A model generated the notes under the pieces. The model saw only the letters and a program-made list of their open reading frames with translations. It was not told the origin of the DNA and made no database searches. Below, in pieces: positions 32,415 to 42,788 of a DNA stretch of 64,000 nt. A program made the position numbers and the translations under genes. Source of the DNA: Knoxdaviesia capensis (lineage: Eukaryota; Ascomycota; Sordariomycetes; Microascales; Gondwanamycetaceae); the NCBI GenBank assembly GCA_001510575.1, contig LNGK01000006.1, positions 1,855,565 to 1,919,564 on the forward strand, written 5' to 3'. Position 1 is the first letter of the stretch. Each line of letters begins with the position of its first letter.

Positions 32415-32792
32415 ACTGATGGTCGAAGTACTCAACCATAGGTAGGGCTTAACACACACCCACCCATAACGAAATCTGCAAGACAGGCTGTTTCGTAGAA
32501 GCCATGATGTAGCATTCAAGCGGGACTCTGGTGCCAATCTGATAATTTGGCTAATCCTAAGATTTCACCCTCCAACAAAGGCAGCACTGGACTGGTAGCC
32601 TCAACGAGAGCAGCCGCAGTGATGGCATCGATGGTTATGGCATATGGAATAGACATCTGAAAGGCTCGGGCATTGAACTGGTGGCCATCGTATTATCGCC
32701 GCCTCCTATCTAAAACGGATACCAGGCTGCTGTTAGCTATGGAACTGTAGGTGCAGATAAATTGATGAGAGTGAGGGAGACATACCAGAAGA

Positions 32793-33636
32793 TCAAGGAA
32801 CCACCACCGAGATAGTGAATCCCCGGGCAGCGAGTTTGAAGGCCCTAACTGGGGGGAAGACATGCACACCTGTCCAGTAGACATTTGAGGGAGCCATCAC
32901 CCGAGTGAAGTGCGCGAGGAGCCCCCGGACAACTGGCACAACCCGGGCGGCATCACCTGAATAGCGCTCAATCTCAGCAAGAGCACCGTTCATCAGTTTC
33001 GGCATGAACCGCCGTCCATCATGATGTTGAGCAGAGGCTCCATCTGTGACCGAGCCATTTCCTCTGGCACGGGGAGGCGTGACTCAACACTGAGCCACCA
33101 GATCTTCCCATCTGCCAGCGGATGCAAGATCTACCGGAGTTGGTCTGCGAGCCAAAAGCAGTGTGGGGGTGTCTGCGGACTTCATAGAAGCCCACAGACA
33201 CCGCCACCGCCCCCCGGTAATTCGCTGTTGCAAAACGGGACCCCGCGACTGTGTGCAGCGACTCCAGAGGAGCCGCCACACACCGCCGCGAGGCGCCACA
33301 TGGCGGTGGCGACGATCTGTTTAGATCGACCGTTGGTCTCTAAATGGCCGTCCTGAATTCGCTCGCCAGCGAGCACGCCCGGGACGGAGGGTGCGACACA
33401 GTCGCGGTAGACCGGCCGCCTGGTGGCTTCGCAACAGCCGCCGGGCGCTGTCCCGCTACCAGGACAGTACATCCCAGCTAAGGTGGAGATGTACGGCTTA
33501 TCTTGAACACTGACACCTCAAGAAAAGAAAGGCACAGCGCTCACGATCACCGGCTTCTGAGGAACCGGGCTTCCTGGGGGAGATTGAGGGACACACCGGG
33601 GACCGAGTAAACTGTCCACGGCGCGAGGGGAGTCAT
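32793..33636 (-). pseudogene. Broken or unresolved protein-coding gene, unknown product
   Basis: Promoter-like order upstream on the minus strand: TATAAATA at 33798-33805, a C/T-rich leader, then an ATG at 33636 (MTPLAPWTVYSVPGVSL). A chain of protein-like frames follows: complement(33551..33636), (33200..33509) with 'PYISTLAGMYCPGSG', and (32993..33130) with 'GKIWWLSVESRLPVPEEM'. These join in frame through a very short 41-bp intron and a 69-bp intron. The last frame stops at 32993, yet a coherent protein-like frame continues in another phase to 32793 ('ERYSGDAARVVPVVRGL'), pointing to a one-base frame change near 33010. I do not recognise the family. It could be a decayed gene, a base error in the assembly, or a gene with more introns than I can resolve. 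Confidence 0.4.
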
Positions 33637-33797
33637 GGTATTGTTTTTGGTGACAGCTGGAGGAGTGTGTGTGGGAAGAGGGGTAGATGGATGTGAAGTC
33701 TGGAGGGATGAGGGGAAAAGAAAAAAAGGGGGGGGGAGGATGAAAGGAGAATGAAAAGAGGAAGAAAAAGCTGAAGAGGAAAAGAACCCAGGGGAGG

Positions 33798-33805
33798 TAT
33801 TTATA
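33798..33805 (-). promoter_or_regulatory. TATA box (TATAAATA) upstream of the broken gene
   Basis: Canonical TATAAATA on the minus strand, 162 bp upstream of the ATG at 33636 and followed by a strongly C/T-rich leader. Confidence 0.4.
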
Positions 33806-34844
33806 GGCCAAAAGAAAAAAGAGAAAACCCCGCTGGGACCGTGAGAGTGACTCTGCACACTCCTGCCTTACCACCTTACGAGTGCCCAAGACGTATCCAA
33901 GGCCAACGACGAGACAACGTAAGCACAACAGCAACGACGACCCAACGAAAAGACTGAAGAATCATACCCAAAGTTTCTGCAGTTGCCCCTGAGCCTCCTC
34001 GTGCCTTGCCTAATGTTTTTGACCACGAGGAGAGACGTATTACTGTAGAAACGCCGCTACCATTACCGTAGACTGTGCAGTGCAGGTGCAAGAGCCCCTT
34101 TAAATCCTCTTCAGCCCTACATGACTGAGAGTTGAAGTCTTCTAGAAACCATCCTGTAGCGAGGATCTTTACTCAACAGCAATGAGCCTGAAGGTGCCGT
34201 CTACGAACATACACAGATCTTCACCAACGAGAGAGTCCATTCCATTCCTTGAAGATGAAGCAATTGTGAGTCCTAACTGAGCTCGATCCGGTCCCTTACG
34301 TTTCCTAACCAAAATCATCACAGTCATGATAGAGTTGAAGCACTTGCAGGGTGTAAAACAAGACATAGTACACCATAAAAGCCATGAAGTGACCATGGAA
34401 ACTGACAAAAACACGAAGATGCAATCTGAGAAGAGAGGCAGATCTCATAGCAGTGAACCAAATCGACAAGACAGACGACACGAAGATGCAACTTTCACAA
34501 ACCCATTCAGCTACCCAAAGCCAGACAGAACATTGCTGCCGCGAAAAGCAACCCGTACCAAAAGTCCAACTCACGCAAATTTCAACCCGATCCGAGAACC
34601 ATCCACACCAATAACGCCGAGATACCATGTCTCTCCATCCCGATCATGGAGCCCTGGAAAGATGGGGACCCGACGGAGACACAGACGAGACCGAAACCAC
34701 ACATACACACACACAAGCAAGCAGATGCATGAATTCCACACCGAACCAAGCGGTTGCAGGCGAGGGATGTTGCTAAAACTCCCGGAACACTGAACACTTG
34801 AGTATCCCGGGCAAAGCTTTGACCAGACGACTGTGGCTGTCCGG
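33806..34844. other. Intergenic
   Basis: Lies between the promoter of the broken gene and the 3' end of the 10-Cys secreted gene. A plus-strand frame at 34326-34793 (155 codons, Arg/Ser/Thr/His-rich) has no domain and is probably chance. Nothing else seen. Confidence 0.45.
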
Positions 34845-35438
34845 CTAACAGATGTTCGAGAAGTTTTGGCCAGGGAGGAACGGATCAAGACATCCGCTCG
34901 CCTAGATAACAGGTTGAATCCCCGGTATGTTAGTCCTCGTTCTGTGTGGGAGCTGTCAAGGTGATTGACCCAGGATATCACCCATGAATGACCATGAGAA
35001 GACTTACCAATGAGCATGTGATGAAGGCTTGTGCCACGTCTCCGATAAACGTTACACCGCCCGGATTAAGGCACCCTGAGGTTGACTGCTCCCGTTAGTT
35101 AGCCCACCGCTCCCACTCGCACCGAACATCTCACCAGACCCCCGACTGCCCACCGCCGCCACCCACACGCAACCGCCGAACGCCCATCGCCCCAAACACA
35201 CACGCCCGAGAAGAGCAAGACTTACCACTTTGCCACACGCCATATCCATACACCGACACGCACACGGCGCTAGCGCCAACCGCAGCGCCAGGCCATCGCA
35301 TCCGTTGAACATCGCCGCGCACGGCGTGACGTCCGGCAGCACTGCGGAGCCCTGCGCGTCGACGGGGAGTGCGTATACTATGGGGATGGTGACTGCCGTG
35401 GCCACCAGCGACGTGGCTATTGAGAGGATTGAGGGCAT
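34845..35438 (-). CDS. Small cysteine-rich secreted protein, three exons, effector-like
   Basis: Exons complement(34845..34901, 35008..35085, 35226..35438), 115 aa. Both introns start gtaagtctt and are in phase 0. Intron 1 ends after GCTAACTAAC...gagcag; intron 2 ends after ACTAAC...ttatctag; both branch sites fit the fungal consensus. Exon 1 gives a signal-anchor-like N-terminus (MPSILSIATSLVATAVTIPIVYA) and six cysteines, including 'CACRCMDMAC'. Exon 2 adds 'SGCLNPGGVTFIGDV...FITCSL' and exon 3 adds 'SGCLDPFLPGQNFSNIC', ending at TAG. The repeated SGCL[N/D]P motif at the start of exons 2 and 3 supports the splicing. There are ten cysteines in a mature chain of about 90 residues, typical of disulfide-rich secreted proteins. 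No family is recognised. Confidence 0.68.
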
Positions 35439-36280
35439 TGTTGAGGGGGAGACGGAGTGGAGATATCGAGACCGGTCGGATTTGAGCCTGGACGGCTGTC
35501 CTGCGCGGCGCGGGCGCTGGGGTTCGCGTGGCGCGGTGTGTGCAAGGCCCACGGGCCGGGGCTGAAGGGGAAACCTCTAGCAGTGGGAGGCTGGGCGATG
35601 CCGAGTTGTAGCACCGAGCGGTCGTGGGGAATCAGCGCGGTCCGAGATGAAGGCCGGTAGAATGGTACCAGGTAAGTCCTCGTCGTTTATCCTGGCTATC
35701 TCAGACGTCAAATCGATCTAGGAGAGTCGTTGTGGCGCGATGATAGCCACCTCTGATGCTGCTGAGAGAAGCGTATACTAGGCTGGGCAGATATATATGA
35801 GTGTGCGAAGGATTCAGTTGAGAAAACTGACTCAAAGATTATGGCGACAGCGAAACGACGACGAATATCTGAAGATCTGGCGAACCAACGTGGTGGTACG
35901 ATGAAAATGAATTTCCGTTTCTGGAAGAAAAGAACAAGATTTCAAGGATAGGAGGGAACTAGCAGAGAGGAAGGAAAATGGCCCAGAACCACACGAACAG
36001 CCGGGGGTATTTTCTTATTTTCAGAAGGGGGGTAAGGGGAACCCAAATGACGCGCGGAGGAAGTCAAAAGAGAACAAGCACGGATAGAGAGTGGAAAACA
36101 CAGAGAGAGAAATAAGAATAGAACGGTCTATAGGCAAAATTGCCGGCAGGGAGAGAGAGACACCCTATATCAGGGAAGGGAAGGGCAGAGCCGTGCTTGA
36201 GATATATAGGGGGGAGGGAAAAGGGAGGCGGGACTTGACGAGTTGAAGAACTTGGTCCACCGGAAGAGCGTGATATAGCA

Positions 36281-36318
<38 letters not shown>
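36281..36318. repeat. Compound (AT)n(AG)n microsatellite
   Basis: Eleven AT units followed by about eight AG units. Confidence 0.9.
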
Positions 36319-37199
36319 CGCGAGAGATCTCGTTGTCTTGGTCTTAAATGGGAGCAGGACGTCAGAGATCGTCTGAATTGGGGACGAGGAGAGAAAGTTA
36401 ACGACAGAGAGGGAAAACGAAGGAGCCCTGGGTTTATTATAAGGGCCGAAGACGTCGGTCGCGGGAGTGGGGATGAGGGCGAGACTTAAATAGATGTGTC
36501 TGTGGGGAGTCTGTGATGCCCTCTCGATATTGAGTCTGTACGTGAGTTCTAGATAGGAAGGACAGAACTGCTCACCGCTGGTCGGGGGATGATTGTTGGA
36601 GATCTGGGTCTGGAAGGGATTCGACTTACACGCGCGTGGCAACATTCCTCGCACACCCACACACACACACAACACTCTCTCTCACCCGCACACGAAAGCC
36701 TCACTTCTCCGGCCATCCAGCCACCACTTCTCCAAATCCTTTCTTGGGGGGGGGGGGGGAATCAATGACTGCCTGGGTAAAAATAGAAACACATCGTTCT
36801 CCGGTGACCACCGACGGGGGTTTCGGACCCCCAGAAAGCGAGAGTCCGGGCCGGAGACAGTTGGCAAGGGACAAGTATGAAGAGAGAGGGGTAGATCATG
36901 GTCGGCCCAGCTGTAATTTTGTTTCTAATGTGAGAGACTGGAATAGCGTCAAGCGTACTCGAAACGGCCAGCAGACAAGAGAAACAGGTCTCAAAACGTG
37001 GTGATGCACACAGGGAAACGCATATGAAGTATGTTACAGAGAAAAAACAGAAGAAAAAAAAAGAAAAGAAAAAAGGAATAGGACCAAGGGACAAAAAAGA
37101 GTTCATCCGCTGGTTCGACCCCGTGGTCGCCGCCCAGCTTCGGTAGGACTACATCTCTTTGTCGTGAATAACCGATAAATCCGCTTTCCCGATCCCCCC

Positions 37200-37262
37200 G
37201 CGGGGATTCGAACCTGCGACTCGCGGGTGTCAAGCAGGGTCGGTCCCATTCCACCAAATGCA
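37200..37262 (-). pseudogene. tRNA-like sequence with A and B boxes, probably degenerate
   Basis: On the minus strand TGGTGGAATGG (37246-37256) fits the pol III A-box consensus TRGYNNARNNG, and GGTTCGAATCC (37204-37214) fits the B-box consensus. The 31 bp between them equals normal tRNA spacing, and TTGACAC (anticodon GAC, valine) sits where the anticodon loop should be. However, the anticodon and T stems do not pair well and I find no matching acceptor stem, so it looks like a decayed tRNA-Val or a chance match. Confidence 0.3.
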
Positions 37263-37346
37263 CGAGTTTGTCCTGAACTGGGTACTGCCCAGCCGCCTTC
37301 TCGGCGAAAGTCAACATTCCACACGGCCTTATAAGGTATACTCGGT

Positions 37347-37415
37347 GTTGTTTGTTGCTGTTGCTGGTGTTGGTGCTGCTGCTGCTGCTGTTGTTGTTGC
37401 TGTTGATGTTGCTGG
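37347..37415. repeat. CTG/TTG triplet-repeat tract
   Basis: Imperfect GTT/GCT triplets over about 70 bp, intergenic. Confidence 0.85.
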
Positions 37416-39697
37416 GCCGTAACCCTAAGCAGCAGGCCAGATCATGAGAGATACAAAGTCTAAAGTTCACGGGAAAGGACAACGAGCCAGCGGGCTACCG
37501 CACAAACCCGAAATGAAATTAAATCGGCCCCGCAGTCCTAATCCAGAACCAGAGCGTTCTCTGACCGCCACAGCTAAACATCCCCCTAACACAAAAGAAA
37601 AGATGGAAGCGAACGGGCATGAGCAGAAGCGAGAAATGCACCTTCGGCCCAGCGAAAAGCCAGACGCCTCTACTCTTCCTTTTTTTTCTCATTTCCAACA
37701 CTTTGAAACAACCCCAAACCTAACAGCAAACCAGCAGACCAGCAGAGTCCAGAAAAATAGATTGGCCGCATTAAACACACCTCATCTATTATATACAGGT
37801 TCTCAATATATCCGCAATTTCAAGCCGGTTGAACTGGCGTGTGATCCCCGCTGGCACTCGCCGGGGGGGTTTTTTTTGGTCGTTTTCTCCTGCGGCCTCG
37901 GATGAAGGATTCCTCGCCTACATGCATATCATGCGCACATAAGAAAAAAAGCTTTAGATTCCTGGCTTCCCTTCAGTGGCGGCTTCGTTGGTGATTCAGG
38001 TTGCTTGTGTGAAGGGCACAGGATAAGCCGGTATCTTGGAACAGATGAAAGAGACTTGGTGAAAGTGTCGAAGACTGTGGGAAGCCACCGAGAGATTTCT
38101 ATTCGTATTCGAAGAGTCTGTTCTTGAATCGTCAATCATGGCCACAGCCATCACGCCAAAGTCTGTGCCCCAACTTCGGAGAGCGATATCCAGACAGACC
38201 TCTCGAACCCAGATCAGAAGACGTGGCTTATAATAGATTGACCTCCCCAACCACAGACTCAAAGAGCGTCAGCCAATACCACACGATGCCCACACCCACC
38301 TACCACCTGATCGTCATGTTGATTCTAGCCACGAAAGGCGAGACCGTCACGCCAAAAAGAGAAGATGCAAGACCAAATTACCTCCCACACCATGTTCCAC
38401 ACAGCGAGATCACAACTCGACAAGGCAGCGTTTTGTTTTTTCGTTGGTGGATGAGAATACCGCCTCGTGATATCATCATGCGTTCGAGAGACCGCAAGGT
38501 GCAGACACCCACCGGACGTGGTTTCGCTGGGATTCTAGCCAGTTCAGGATGCGAGGTGGTAGATTAAAACACCCATTCGATAAGAGAGAGCCACACCACT
38601 CCAAGCTCTCGAACCACGCACATGTGTACACCACTTACCTCTGCCCATGCCTCCAAGTTGTGCTCCTCGCTATCTCTTCTCCAAGCGTCTTTTCGTGGCC
38701 GAAAAGCCAACACTTCTGGTTCGCACCTCCCAAATCTCGCCCACGGAGTCTCCAGGGCCCGGAGCTGTGGGGCCGGTCTCTAATGTAACGCTGACCTTCC
38801 TGTTTCGGCCTGCACCCTGCTGCCGAGTTGGCTGGGTGGGGTTCTCGGGCCCAGCTCCACAAATGCGCTCCGTGGGTGCATTCGACCGTCTTCCACGCTG
38901 CTCCAAGATGGGCTCCCACGAGGCCGATACTCGCCTCCAGCTTTTCAGTATCGTGGCTCAGCGGTTGGATCGGCGTCTGGACGCACGAGGGTGGCTGCAG
39001 TCGGGACAAACCGGGCTCACGCGCCATGGAGGCTGGAGTGAGTGTGTGGGTTCAATATGCCACCACAACGGAAGGCCACGACAGCCCAAGGCTCTTGTAG
39101 TCTGGGGGTTCTCTCATGGCCAGATCTGTCGCGAGGAAGGGCAGATCATGCTACCGGAACTCGGGTGCCGATTGTGACACAATCAAGTTTTCACGAGACA
39201 ACCCGGCTTTAAGAAGCAGGGTTGCCTTGAAATTCTCGGCCCCGAGAGATCGAGATGTGCCCCTCCCTTCGGCACACTCCCCGGTCGACGTCTCCAATCC
39301 ATTGCCACCTGCTTCTTCGGGCTGGTGTCTGGGTGCCATCCCGCAGATGCACCAGGCTGTCTCCATCAGCCCATGAGAAAACAGGCCCGACTCCGATAGT
39401 CAGGAACACAGACAAGAAAGTGAGACACGCCCGCCTCTCAATCCCCGCACTCTGTTCATGTCACACCGCTAGACCTTGCGACGCTATCATACCTGTTGCT
39501 TTCTCACACGTGGAATAGTGGTACCCGCACGAGCACAGGCTCCTGAGAGATGTACCCCAAGACCTCGCCGCATCGGCGCAGATGAGTCCATGAACAGCTG
39601 TGATACCTTGAGATGTCCGTTTCATGACAATGACGACAGAAAAGAAGAAGACAAGTTCCGGACATATCGCATCTGACAAAACGGCAGGGCTGCTGTT

Positions 39698-39715
39698 AAC
39701 CCTAGGACTAGGGTT
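39698..39715. promoter_or_regulatory. Inverted telobox pair AACCCTA-GGAC-TAGGGTT
   Basis: Two 7-bp telomere-repeat half sites face each other across 4 bp, 475 bp upstream of the SAK-HAD start. This would suit a dimeric telobox-binding protein. Function inferred. Confidence 0.4.
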
Positions 39716-40189
39716 CTGTGACTGGCTAATCGCCGGTTCTTCACTTTGTCTCTCGGTAAAACTGGGGCAGATCCAAGCTCCAAAAATGGCTTCGAAAATC
39801 GAACTTCTCAAACAACATCACCAACTCTCAAGAAAACAAACAAACAACATTGTATCCTTTTTTTAACTTTAACTTCTATTGCAGATGCAAGGGCTTAAAT
39901 CTCGGGCATCAAATTCACCACACACAAAAAGAAAAAGCATTTTATTTCAAGGCATTTAGGATCCACCGCCTTTTTTTTCTCTCTTTACTCCCAACAAAGA
40001 GCTGCTGAAGAAGCTCTTCTGGTTTGTGTCTTGTGTATGAGTCCTGCATCTCACAGCATCAGCGCTATTGCACATTACCGAGAGAAGCATCAAGGCCAGA
40101 AGCAAGTGTCTTCTAGCGATTCAATCCAGCTGCAGCCATTACCCCGTTCTCACCAGATTGCCAGCTCGCATCCGGCTGGGCCAAGTGCA

Positions 40190-42031
40190 ATGGCCGCCGT
40201 GCCGGGAGCGGCAGCTACGTCGCCGGTGCATACCGTGACGGCAATGGGGAGATGGTCGATTCTGCAGAAACCCCTTCCTGGTGAGGAACCGCCCAGAAAA
40301 CCAATGCCAGCCTGGCTGGCCATGGTGCTTGAGATGAATTCGATGCTAACCCTAGGCAACCCGAACATTTGGGTTCTGCCTTGAACTCAGCTGCTGAGTC
40401 TATCAAAGCTATTCATGTCTACGATTTTGACAACACCCGTACGCGCAAACCAACCAATCCACCTCTCTCTATCATCTCAGTTAGACTGACCGATTTCCCT
40501 AAACACCTGCCCCCCCTTAGTCTTTAGAACCCCCCTCCCCAACCCAGCTCTCTGGAAAGGCCCGACTCTGGGCATCCTATCAAACGCCGATTGGATATCG
40601 ACCGGAGGATGGTGGCACGACTCGAATATTCTCGCCGCCACCGGCAAAGGTTTGGAACAGGAGGAGCCGCGCGCGTGGGAGGGCTGGTGGAACGAGAAGA
40701 TCGTCGAGCTTGTCCGGCTGAGCATGAAGCAGCCGGACGCGCTGACGGTGCTGCTGACCGGGCGGTCAGAGACCGGCTTCTCCGACCTCGTGCGCCGCAT
40801 GGTGGACAGCAAGGGCCTGGACTTTGACGTGATCGGCCTCAAGCCGCACGTCAGCCCGACTAATAAACCCCTTTCTAGCACCAAGCAGTTCAAACAGGCC
40901 TTCCTGACCAGTCTGATGGAGACGTACCCGCGCGCCGACGAGCTCATCATCTACGAGGATCGCGTCAAGCACGTGCAGGATTTCCGCGAGTTCTTCGAGG
41001 CGTATAACCAGCAGCAGACTGTCGCTCCCACCCGCGGGACTATCCAGGCGACCGTCGTGCCGGTTGTCGACACCTCGACGCTGCTCGACCCCGCCGTCGA
41101 GGTGGCGGAGGTGCAGCGCATGATCAACTCGCACAACGCCGCCATTGGCCGGCCCGCGACCGGCTCGCGCGGCGGCCGTGGCGGCCACCGCCAGACCCAG
41201 AGCCAGCGGCTGCGCATTGACAAGTCGGTGATGTTCACCAGCTACGCCATTGCGCCCGCCGACTCCGAGCGGCTCATCCAGCTCTGCGACGTCCCGTCGT
41301 CGCTCAGCAGCGCCGACGCCAGCAGCGTCCGCTACCTTGCGTCCAACATCCTCATCCGCTTCCACCGTAACTCGCCCGCCGTGCTGCAGCAGGTCGGCGG
41401 CCTCGGCAGCAAGATGACGTGGGCGGTGGCGGCCACCGGCTCGGTGCCCGGGCGGCTCTGGGCCATCATGCTGCGGCCGATCCCGCCCACGGCGTCGTAC
41501 GTCGTCGACGGCCCGTTCCCGCGCGTCGTGGTGGCTGTGATGCCCGGTGAGCGGCTCGCTAACGTCAACAAAATCACCGAGTGGACTCAGATCCCCGCGA
41601 ACCGCGTGTTCGAGTTCTCCTCCACCGTCACCCAGAAGATGAACCTACAGATCCTGGCCGGCGATGGGCCGTCCGCGCTGGACGAGCTGCCCAAACACAC
41701 TAGCTCGACACGTGGCCATACGGGTACTATGAAGCGCAAGCGCGGAGACCCTACCGACGCCAGCGCACCGGCCCCTGTGTACCCCACCGGCCCCAAAGCC
41801 ATGTCGTACGGCGGCTCGCGCGGTATGCACCGCGGCGGCGGGCGGGGCGGGTACCGGGGCGGACCGGGCTACAAGGGTCCGCGCGGTGGTCGTAGCGGCC
41901 GCGGCGGCGGTGGACACCACGGGTACCGGTCGCTGGACGATGTAAACGGGCCGTCAGGACCGACTGGACCGTCGTCGAGTCGCGGGGGAGCTGGAGGACA
42001 TGGCGGAGGCGACATGCAAATGCACTACTGA
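40190..42031 (+). CDS. Swiss-Army-Knife RNA-repair-like HAD protein with RGG tail
   Basis: Three exons, 40190..40280, 40391..40438, 40521..42031; 549 aa. Intron 1 has a GCTAAC branch site and cag acceptor; intron 2 uses the upstream ttag acceptor, which alone gives the family motif. After splicing the start reads 'GRWSILQKPLPAAESIKA' and then 'VYDFDNTLFRTPLPNPALW', the HAD motif I with D42 and D44. 'LLTGRSETGFSDL' is motif II and 'LIIYEDRVKHVQDF' the distal acidic motif. This is the fungal HAD_SAK family, linked by homology to RNA-repair modules; a phosphatase-type reaction is likely but the substrate is unproven. The C-terminus is RGG-rich (MHRGGGRGGYRGG), suggesting RNA binding and arginine methylation. 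An in-frame ATG at 40037 is an alternative start, but the extra codons have lower third-position GC. Confidence 0.9.
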
Positions 42032-42788
42032 GGCGATTTCTTTCTTTTCCCCTGGTCACCAGGTGTTCGTACACCAACCACATAGGCACGGCCATCTGTT
42101 GATACCGACAGCATTTGATGGTAGATGAGTGTGAGGAGTTTGGCAGCGGTTTAATACGACTCGTCAGGCTTTCGGGTAGTCTTTCCTTTTACTCGCAGTA
42201 CATTCATCCTTCGGATTCTTGTGTGTTGCGTGCTTCAAACATGGCGAGAAACGAGTAGCCAGAGGTTAGGGTCATAAGGGTTGAGATAAGCGCCACAGTT
42301 GCCGATAGCAGCCACAAAATACGTACCCCGCGCCCCAGTTCCAGAAAAGAATTGCCAGAATTAATCTGATGGGAATTAAACCCCCTCCATAAAAAAAAAT
42401 AAAAAAAACAAAGCGCCACTATCACCATTGTTTTCTTACCTTTGACTCACACATGAGAAACCTTTTAAAATATCCAACCCTCCAAGCAAACACCTCAATA
42501 TTTGCTCCTACAGTCACCAATTGCCACCAGCTTTGTGGTGTTTCGACTCTTCTTCTTTTTTCTCCTCTCTCTAACACCACAGATCTGCAGTCCTGAGATT
42601 CTAGTATCCTCCCCCATCCAGATCTCTCTCACCATCGTCTCCCTCCGGTTCCCGACAACACACCCCGGAGCTTCTCTTCGCGCTCCCCCCGTTTCTCGGC
42701 CCCGAAACAACGTCTTCCGACCGCGGCCCCCTCCGTTCCGTTCGATAAAAAAACAACCCGACGAATCTATATTCGCTCCCACCAGCTC
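42032..42788. other. Intergenic; leader of eIF2B epsilon gene
   Basis: Separates two same-strand genes. The right half (42530-42788) is a C/T-rich leader for the eIF2B gene. No other feature seen. Confidence 0.6.

Larger units (their letters stand above)
35439..40189. other. 4.7-kb divergent intergenic region
   Basis: Upstream of the 10-Cys gene (-) and the SAK-HAD gene (+). It contains (AT)n(AG)n at 36281-36318, a CTG/TTG-rich triplet tract at 37347-37415, a tRNA-like sequence near 37200-37262, a telobox at 37420-37427, and an inverted telobox pair at 39698-39715. Long but featureless frames at 38635-39177 on both strands are not convincing. Confidence 0.45.

Noticed and set aside
34326..34793. 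155-codon plus-strand frame, basic and Ser/His-rich
   Set aside because: Starts in AT-rich DNA with no promoter features and has no recognised motif.
36064..36675. 203-codon minus-strand frame containing a run of Ile-Tyr
   Set aside because: The Ile-Tyr run is the AT microsatellite and the rest is C/T-rich low complexity; no protein character.
38635..39177. Long overlapping frames on both strands
   Set aside because: Neither strand shows a start context, domain or splice partner; GC-biased chance frames are likely.
40037..40189. Upstream in-frame ATG for the SAK-HAD gene
   Set aside because: Third-position GC is lower than in the body of the gene and the extra 51 residues lack family resemblance; kept only as an alternative.
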